Assembly: GCA_031397915.1 (NCBI GenBank)
Contig: JANNMM010000348.1
Span: forward strand, 1-19,698
DNA length: 19,698 nt
Source of the DNA: JANYCG01 sp031397915
GTDB lineage: Bacteria; Pseudomonadota; Gammaproteobacteria; Burkholderiales; Burkholderiaceae_C
Direction of reading: 5' to 3'
Shown here: one piece after another, positions 15,467-19,698 of the stretch
How the letters are laid out: each line of letters begins with the position of its first letter
How positions within the stretch are numbered: position 1 is the first letter of the stretch
The notes under the pieces: generated by a model
The model's input: only the letters and a program-made list of their open reading frames with translations
The model's database searches: none
Told to the model about the DNA's origin: nothing
Program-made: the position numbers and the translations under genes

Positions 15467-15949
15467 ATGCCTGAAACCGACACCCGAGCACCCGACGACC
15501 GTTGGCGCCAGGCCCACCTGGGTTACCTCATGGGCCGTGCGCTGCAACGGTTCGACGCCCGGGTGATCGCGCTGATGGCGCAAGACGTCAACGTGCCACT
15601 GGCGCTCTCCAACCTCGCTGCACGCCAGCAAGTGGGCGCGGCGCACATCCACATCACGCGCCATTTGCCGCTGGCAGGTGCCCGCCTGACAGACTTGGCC
15701 GCCAGCGCCGGCATGAGCAAACAGGCCATGAGCAAGCTGGTGGACCAGTGTGAGGCCTGGGCGCTGGTCACCCGCACGCCTGACGCGCGGGATGCACGCG
15801 CCAAATGGGTGGCCTTCACGCCGCTGGGTCGCGTCTGGCTAAAGGCATTTGAAGACGCCGTGGCGCAAACCGGCTCTGAATTGCGCCAGGCAGTGGGTGA
15901 CCAGGTGAGCACCGTGATCGCTATCGGGCTTGAAGCCTATGCCGGTTGA
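15467..15949 (+). CDS. MarR-family winged-helix transcriptional regulator
   Basis: The 160-residue protein is a likely dimeric DNA-binding regulator. The winged-helix region shows LTDLAASAGMSKQAMSKLVDQC (about 74-95) as helix-turn-helix and VTRTPDARDARAKWVAFTPLG (about 101-121) as the wing with the family's DxRDxR pattern. Flanking helices (about 13-40 and 123-158) would form the dimer interface. The ATG at 15467 is chosen; a TTG at 15449 in the same frame would add six residues but sits inside the inverted repeat. No good Shine-Dalgarno is seen. It is divergent from recA and 68 bp before a response-regulator gene. The target and effector are unknown. Confidence 0.88.
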   Translation: MPETDTRAPDDRWRQAHLGYLMGRALQRFDARVIALMAQDVNVPLALSNLAARQQVGAAHIHITRHLPLAGARLTDLAASAGMSKQAMSKLVDQCEAWALVTRTPDARDARAKWVAFTPLGRVWLKAFEDAVAQTGSELRQAVGDQVSTVIAIGLEAYAG

Positions 15950-16017
15950 GGCGAACCCGGCCAGATCACCACCGCTGCGCCCTAAAATGGCACCAAACCA
16001 CAAGGCAAGGAGACCCG

Positions 16018-16692
16018 ATGCGCGTTCTGATTGCTGAAGACGACCAGGTACTGGCTGATGGCCTCATGCGCGCGCTGCGCAGCAGTGGCGCAGCCGTGGA
16101 CCATGTGGCCGACGGTGCCCAGGCTGATGCAGCCTTGATGACCAACACCGAATTTGACCTGCTGATCCTGGATCTGGGCCTGCCCCGGCTGCACGGCCTG
16201 GAGGTCCTCAAACGCCTTCGTGCGCGCGGCTCGGTGCTGCCGGTGCTGATCCTGACGGCGGCTGAAAGCGTTGAGGAACGTGTCAAAGGCCTGGATCTGG
16301 GCGCCGACGATTACATGGCCAAGCCTTTCAGCCTGCAGGAACTCGAAGCGCGCGCGCGCGCGCTGATCCGCCGCGGCGCCGGTGCCACCAGCAACGTGAT
16401 CAAACACGGGCCCCTGGTGTACGACCAGAGCGGCCGCGTCGCCACACTCGATGGCAAGATGGTTGAGCTTTCGGCGCGCGAGCTGGGCTTGCTGGAAGTG
16501 CTGCTGCAGCGCGCTGGCCGGTTGGTCAGCAAGGACCAGCTGGTCGAGCGCCTGTGCGAATGGGGTGACGAGGTCAGCAACAACGCCATCGAGGTTTACA
16601 TCCACCGCCTGCGCAAGAAAATCGAAAAAGGCCCGGTGCGCATCGCCACTGTGCGCGGCCTCGGCTATTGCCTCGAGAAGATCCCCGGTTGA
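16018..16692 (+). CDS. OmpR/PhoB-family response regulator (TctD/QseB-like)
   Basis: The 224-residue protein has a receiver domain (1 to about 115) with acidic D8-D9, phospho-acceptor D52 in LILDLGLPR, T80 and K102 (AKPF). A C-terminal winged helix (about 127-221) has the OmpR-type ends YIHRLRKKIE and VRGLGYCLE. The ATG is preceded by AAGGAG at ideal spacing; an upstream extension to 15946 in the same frame has no such support. It is followed, after an unusual 126-bp gap with a palindromic repeat, by a sensor kinase on the same strand, its probable partner. Overall pattern is closest to TctD/QseB/PmrA proteins, but no tricarboxylate transporter genes are in the window, so the regulon is not known. 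Confidence 0.94.
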   Translation: MRVLIAEDDQVLADGLMRALRSSGAAVDHVADGAQADAALMTNTEFDLLILDLGLPRLHGLEVLKRLRARGSVLPVLILTAAESVEERVKGLDLGADDYMAKPFSLQELEARARALIRRGAGATSNVIKHGPLVYDQSGRVATLDGKMVELSARELGLLEVLLQRAGRLVSKDQLVERLCEWGDEVSNNAIEVYIHRLRKKIEKGPVRIATVRGLGYCLEKIPG

Positions 16693-16742
16693 CAAGGCAC
16701 GCCACGCAACACGTCAATAGCCGGATGTTTTTGCGCCGGGTC

Positions 16743-16808
16743 GCCCCACGCAAAAATGCGGCCCCCTTGGGGGGCAGGGAGCGACACGCAGTGCGCGACC
16801 GTGGGGGC
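16743..16808. repeat. GC-rich palindromic intergenic repeat (REP-like) between response regulator and kinase
   Basis: The element is bounded by GCCCCACG (16743-16750) and its near-complement CGTGGGGGC (16800-16808). Inside it has the tight palindrome CCCCCTTGGGGG (16762-16773) and a CGCAGTGCG segment. From memory, closely similar GC-rich palindromes recur between genes in Comamonadaceae genomes. It ends 10 bp before the sensor-kinase ATG, so it may lower or supply translation signals for that gene. Confidence 0.6.
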
Positions 16809-16818
16809 AAGATAGCCC

Positions 16819-18270
16819 ATGGCATTTAGCCTTTTCAAACGCGAGCAGCGCTCCCTGTTCGGTGAAATCCTTGACTGGATGTTGACGCCACTCTTGTTGT
16901 TGTGGCCGGTGAGCCTGATACTGACCTGGATTGTCGCCCAGGGCATCGCCGGCAAGCCATTTGACCGCGCGCTGGAATACAACGCCAGCGCCCTGGCACA
17001 ACTGGTGACGATGCAAAGCGGGCGCATGCAATTCAACCTGCCCCAGCCTGCGCGTGAACTGCTGCGCGCCGATGACACCGATACCATCTATTACCAGGTG
17101 CTGGGACTGCGCGGCGAATTCGTCAGCGGCGAGCGCGATTTGCCGTTGCCGCCGGACGACCCGGCCATCGCGCCGGGCGAGGTGCGTGTGCGCGACGACA
17201 ACCTCAAGGGAACCGACATCAAGATCGCCTACACCTGGGTCAAACCCGACCCCGCCAGCAGCCGCCTGGCGCTCGTGCAGGTCGCCGAGACGCTGGAAAA
17301 ACGCTCATTGCTGGCCACTGAAATCATCAAGGGCGTCATGTTGCCGCAGTTCGTCATCCTGCCCCTGGCTGTGCTGTTGATCTGGCTGGCGTTGGCACAG
17401 GCGATCAAACCGCTGCACCAGCTCGAAGAGCGCATACGCGCACGCCGACCCGACGACATGAGCCCGCTTGACATCGAAGAGGTGCCGCTGGAAATCGCGC
17501 CCATGGCCGCCAGCGTCAACGACCTGTTGATGCGCCTCAAGGATTCGATCACCACTCAAAAACGTTTCCTTGCTGACGCCGCCCACCAGCTCAAGACGCC
17601 CCTGGCGGGCCTTCGCATGCAGGCGGACCTGGCTTTGCGTGAGGGCACGGACACCGCCGAGCTGAAACAGTCGCTGCGGCAGATCGGCCGCAGCAGCATC
17701 CGCGCCACACACACCGTCAACCAACTGCTGGCACTGGCCCGCGCGGAAGGGGGCGGAACGGCCATGACACACCAACGCTGTGACCTGGTCCAGCTGGTCA
17801 CGGAGGTCATCCAGGACTACCTGCCACGCGCGCTGGACAAACACATTGATATCGGGCTCGAAGGCGCCCCGACCGGCACGCCGGACGTCTCCGTCGACGG
17901 CAATCCGACCCTGCTTCAGGAGATGGTGCGGAATTTGGTCGACAACGCCATCGCCTACACACCGTCTACACCGTCCGCGCCGGGCGTCATCACGGTGCGT
18001 GTGGTGGCCAATGCCACGCTGAAACTCCTCGAACTGCAGGTGGAAGACTCAGGGCCGGGCATCGCCCCTTCCGAGCGGGCCTTGGTTTTTCAGCCGTTTT
18101 ACCGCGTTCTGGGCAACGAAGCCGACGGTTCGGGCCTGGGCCTGCCCATCGTGCAGGAAATCGCATCGCAGCACCATGCCGTAGTAACGGTTGAGGACGC
18201 GCGGCCAGGGCACGTACCCCCTGGTGCCCGTTTCACGGTACGTTTTCAGCGGCGCGTGAACCCGGTTTGA
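16819..18270 (+). CDS. Sensor histidine kinase (TctE-like), partner of the upstream response regulator
   Basis: This 483-residue membrane kinase has an N-terminal helix (about 22-42), a periplasmic sensor region (about 43-172) resembling the TctE N-terminal domain, and a second helix (about 174-196). A HAMP-like linker (about 197-248) follows. The HisKA domain has phospho-acceptor H256 in DAAHQLKTPLAGLR. The ATPase domain has the N box RNLVDNAIAY (N372, N376), G1 box DSGPGIA (410-416) and G2 box GSGLGLPIV (437-445). All catalytic motifs are present. The ATG lacks a typical Shine-Dalgarno and is close to the palindromic repeat. It converges with the SPOR-domain gene, leaving only 4 bp between stop codons, so no separate terminator fits. 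The signal is unknown; small carboxylates are typical for TctE relatives. Confidence 0.93.
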   Translation: MAFSLFKREQRSLFGEILDWMLTPLLLLWPVSLILTWIVAQGIAGKPFDRALEYNASALAQLVTMQSGRMQFNLPQPARELLRADDTDTIYYQVLGLRGEFVSGERDLPLPPDDPAIAPGEVRVRDDNLKGTDIKIAYTWVKPDPASSRLALVQVAETLEKRSLLATEIIKGVMLPQFVILPLAVLLIWLALAQAIKPLHQLEERIRARRPDDMSPLDIEEVPLEIAPMAASVNDLLMRLKDSITTQKRFLADAAHQLKTPLAGLRMQADLALREGTDTAELKQSLRQIGRSSIRATHTVNQLLALARAEGGGTAMTHQRCDLVQLVTEVIQDYLPRALDKHIDIGLEGAPTGTPDVSVDGNPTLLQEMVRNLVDNAIAYTPSTPSAPGVITVRVVANATLKLLELQVEDSGPGIAPSERALVFQPFYRVLGNEADGSGLGLPIVQEIASQHHAVVTVEDARPGHVPPGARFTVRFQRRVNPV

Positions 18271-18274
18271 CGGT

Positions 18275-18934
18275 TTATTGGCAGGCGCGAAATGCGCGAC
18301 CTGCCATTAACGGCTTCAGTTCTTCCAGGCGCGGACGCAAAGTGTCGTCGACCGAAGCGAACTTCAACACCCAGCTTGTGGATTCGGCACGCTCCTGCAG
18401 CACCTTGGCCGTGCGTACGCCACGCCGCGCCAGTGCCGCCAAGGCGGCATCCGCTTCGAACTGCGAGGCATACCCACCCAAAGACAACCCCGGCTCCAGT
18501 GCCGTGTTGCCCAAAGGCTCGAATTTGAGGTTGAGCGACGACAGTTCGCTGCGTTTGGCCGCCAACACCTGCGCACTGGGGTATTTGCCCATATAAATGA
18601 TCCACCGGCCGGGCTCAGTGGCGGCCTGAAAGTCCCAGCCTCCGCCTGGCAGCGCGGATTCCAGGGTGCGGCGAAGTGCCACCGATTGCACGTCGTCAAA
18701 GCCATCCGCCTGCAAGCATTCACCCGGGCGGGCGGAAGGCTGCGGCATTGCTTCAATGCGGCGCACTTCCTCGGCCCGCAGGACCCGGATCGCCTCGGGA
18801 CGGACTTGCAGCCCCAGGCGTTCAGGCTCACGGCTTACCGCCGGAGCAAATCCCCAGGCTGCGAGCAGGCCTTGAGACCACGCGAAATAGGCGCCGTTGA
18901 CCAGCACCAACAAGAGGACGAAAAATCGCAACAT
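18275..18934 (-). CDS. SPOR-domain membrane protein
   Basis: The 219-residue protein starts with a single hydrophobic helix (about 4-20, FFVLLLVLVNGAYF), probably an uncleaved anchor. A linker follows, then a SPOR-like domain (about 105-180) with WIIYMGKYPS, a central LSLGGYASQFEADAALAAL and a final WVLKFASV strand. SPOR domains bind denuded peptidoglycan and often localise to division septa; whether this one does is inferred. It starts 13 bp after the birA stop on the same strand and is probably co-transcribed. The best-kept feature is the GxYxxxxxAxxAL pattern. Confidence 0.85.
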   Translation of the reverse strand: MLRFFVLLLVLVNGAYFAWSQGLLAAWGFAPAVSREPERLGLQVRPEAIRVLRAEEVRRIEAMPQPSARPGECLQADGFDDVQSVALRRTLESALPGGGWDFQAATEPGRWIIYMGKYPSAQVLAAKRSELSSLNLKFEPLGNTALEPGLSLGGYASQFEADAALAALARRGVRTAKVLQERAESTSWVLKFASVDDTLRPRLEELKPLMAGRAFRACQ

Positions 18935-18947
18935 GGCAATCCGGTGT

Positions 18948-19698
18948 TCAGTTTGCGCGGGTTGTCAGCGGACTTTTCGGACGCACACTGACTTCGGAAC
19001 TGCTGATTTTTACCACGCCAATGTCAGTTTGCACCAACAGGGCGCCCAGCCTGTCCACGCCCCGGGCAATGCCTTCAACCGGGTTGCCGCCCTGCACAGA
19101 GACCTCCCGCCCGGAAAGGGCATCCAGTGTATTGAAGTTGTGCTGGAACGGCGCAAACCCGAATTGCTCGAACTGTTTGACGGCCACTACCAGAGGTCCT
19201 GCAATGCGGGACAAGGCGGCCGATGCGTCAAACCCCGGCGTCAATTCCGCCATACAGGCCGGTGGCGTGGCCAGGCCAATCGGCTCTCGCGGCAGGATAT
19301 TGATGCCGACACCGATCACCACGTAGCGGCCCGTCGAGCCTGCTGAAGGCGCTGTTTCTATGAGAATGCCCGCCAGTTTGCGCTCGCAGAACCACAGATC
19401 ATTGGGCCATTTCAAGCGCAACTGATGACTCAGGCTCTGCGCCACGCTGACGCCAACCGCCAGCGACAGGCCGGACCAATCTGGCGGCGCCAGTTCCAAG
19501 CCCAGGGAGAACATCAAATCCGGAGATTTCACACCGGCACCAAGGTCATGCCAGCTGCGGCCCAAGCGCCCGCGCCCGGCAGTCTGGTGCTCAGCCACGA
19601 GCAAGACCGGCGTGGCTTGCCCGGCTCTGGCACGGCGCATCAGTTCGGAATTGGTGGAATCGACTTGCGGGAGGATTTCGACCGTGAATCCCGGTAAC
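18948..19698 (-). CDS. birA: Biotin--[acetyl-CoA-carboxylase] ligase (partial, N-terminus missing)
   Basis: The frame stays open to the end of the window, giving 249 visible residues; the true start lies beyond it. The enzyme activates biotin as biotinyl-AMP and transfers it to the carboxyl carrier protein of acetyl-CoA carboxylase. Family motifs appear in order: PQVDSTNSEL, QTAGRGRLGRSWH (biotinyl-AMP loop), LKWPNDLW (catalytic Lys) and KLAGILIE. A small C-terminal SH3-like domain shows LSGREVSVQGG and EGIARGVDRLGALLV. Because little precedes the first motif, I cannot tell whether an N-terminal DNA-binding domain exists, so repressor activity cannot be judged. It is followed by the SPOR-domain gene; no pantothenate kinase gene lies between. 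Confidence 0.96.
   Translation of the reverse strand, partial: LPGFTVEILPQVDSTNSELMRRARAGQATPVLLVAEHQTAGRGRLGRSWHDLGAGVKSPDLMFSLGLELAPPDWSGLSLAVGVSVAQSLSHQLRLKWPNDLWFCERKLAGILIETAPSAGSTGRYVVIGVGINILPREPIGLATPPACMAELTPGFDASAALSRIAGPLVVAVKQFEQFGFAPFQHNFNTLDALSGREVSVQGGNPVEGIARGVDRLGALLVQTDIGVVKISSSEVSVRPKSPLTTRAN

Noticed and set aside
16018..18270. Assigning the two-component pair specifically as TctD/TctE for tricarboxylate uptake
   Set aside because: The architecture is similar, but no TctABC transporter or binding-protein gene is nearby, so only a family-level name is justified.

Overview
The window looks like chromosome from a betaproteobacterium of the Burkholderiales, most likely the Comamonadaceae (Rhodoferax/Polaromonas type). 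The reasons are the moderately high GC with mixed codon use, the recA-recX and sucCD neighbourhood, a type 2 ArgC, a TctD/TctE-like two-component pair, and a palindromic intergenic element (16743-16808) of a style I remember from Comamonadaceae genomes. Genus placement is inference. No rRNA, tRNA, CRISPR array, transposase or prophage gene is visible. The first and last genes run off the window.

Positions 1-6879 (minus strand) hold one apparent five-gene signalling operon. Its order of transcription is: a membrane CHASE2-Ser/Thr protein kinase, a PP2C-family phosphatase, a soluble double-FHA protein, a membrane CHASE2-adenylate cyclase, and a metallo-beta-lactamase-fold hydrolase that resembles class II cyclic-nucleotide phosphodiesterases (cut by the window start). 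Two related extracytoplasmic sensors therefore feed two different outputs, protein phosphorylation and a cyclic nucleotide, and each output has a candidate eraser in the same operon. This is the most interesting part of the window. A 423-bp leader region (6880-7302) holds a plausible sigma-70 promoter and two palindromes.

Positions 7303-10303 carry a stress and ion-transport block. A plus-strand ArsB/NhaD/CitM-superfamily permease is followed by a small universal stress protein. Converging on them is a TerC-family membrane protein with a complete ATP-motif UspA domain fused to its C-terminus.

Positions 10387-15301 are core metabolism and repair. They contain sucD and sucC (succinyl-CoA synthetase, minus strand), argC type 2 (plus strand, divergent from sucC), and recX and recA (minus strand). 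recA has a LexA-box-like site upstream, and an AT-rich potential hairpin separates it from recX.

Positions 15467-18270 (plus strand) carry a MarR-family regulator, with an inverted repeat next to its start, and an OmpR-type response regulator and sensor kinase. The pair is split by a 126-bp gap that contains the palindromic repeat. Positions 18275-19698 (minus strand) carry birA (5' end missing) followed by a SPOR-domain membrane protein.
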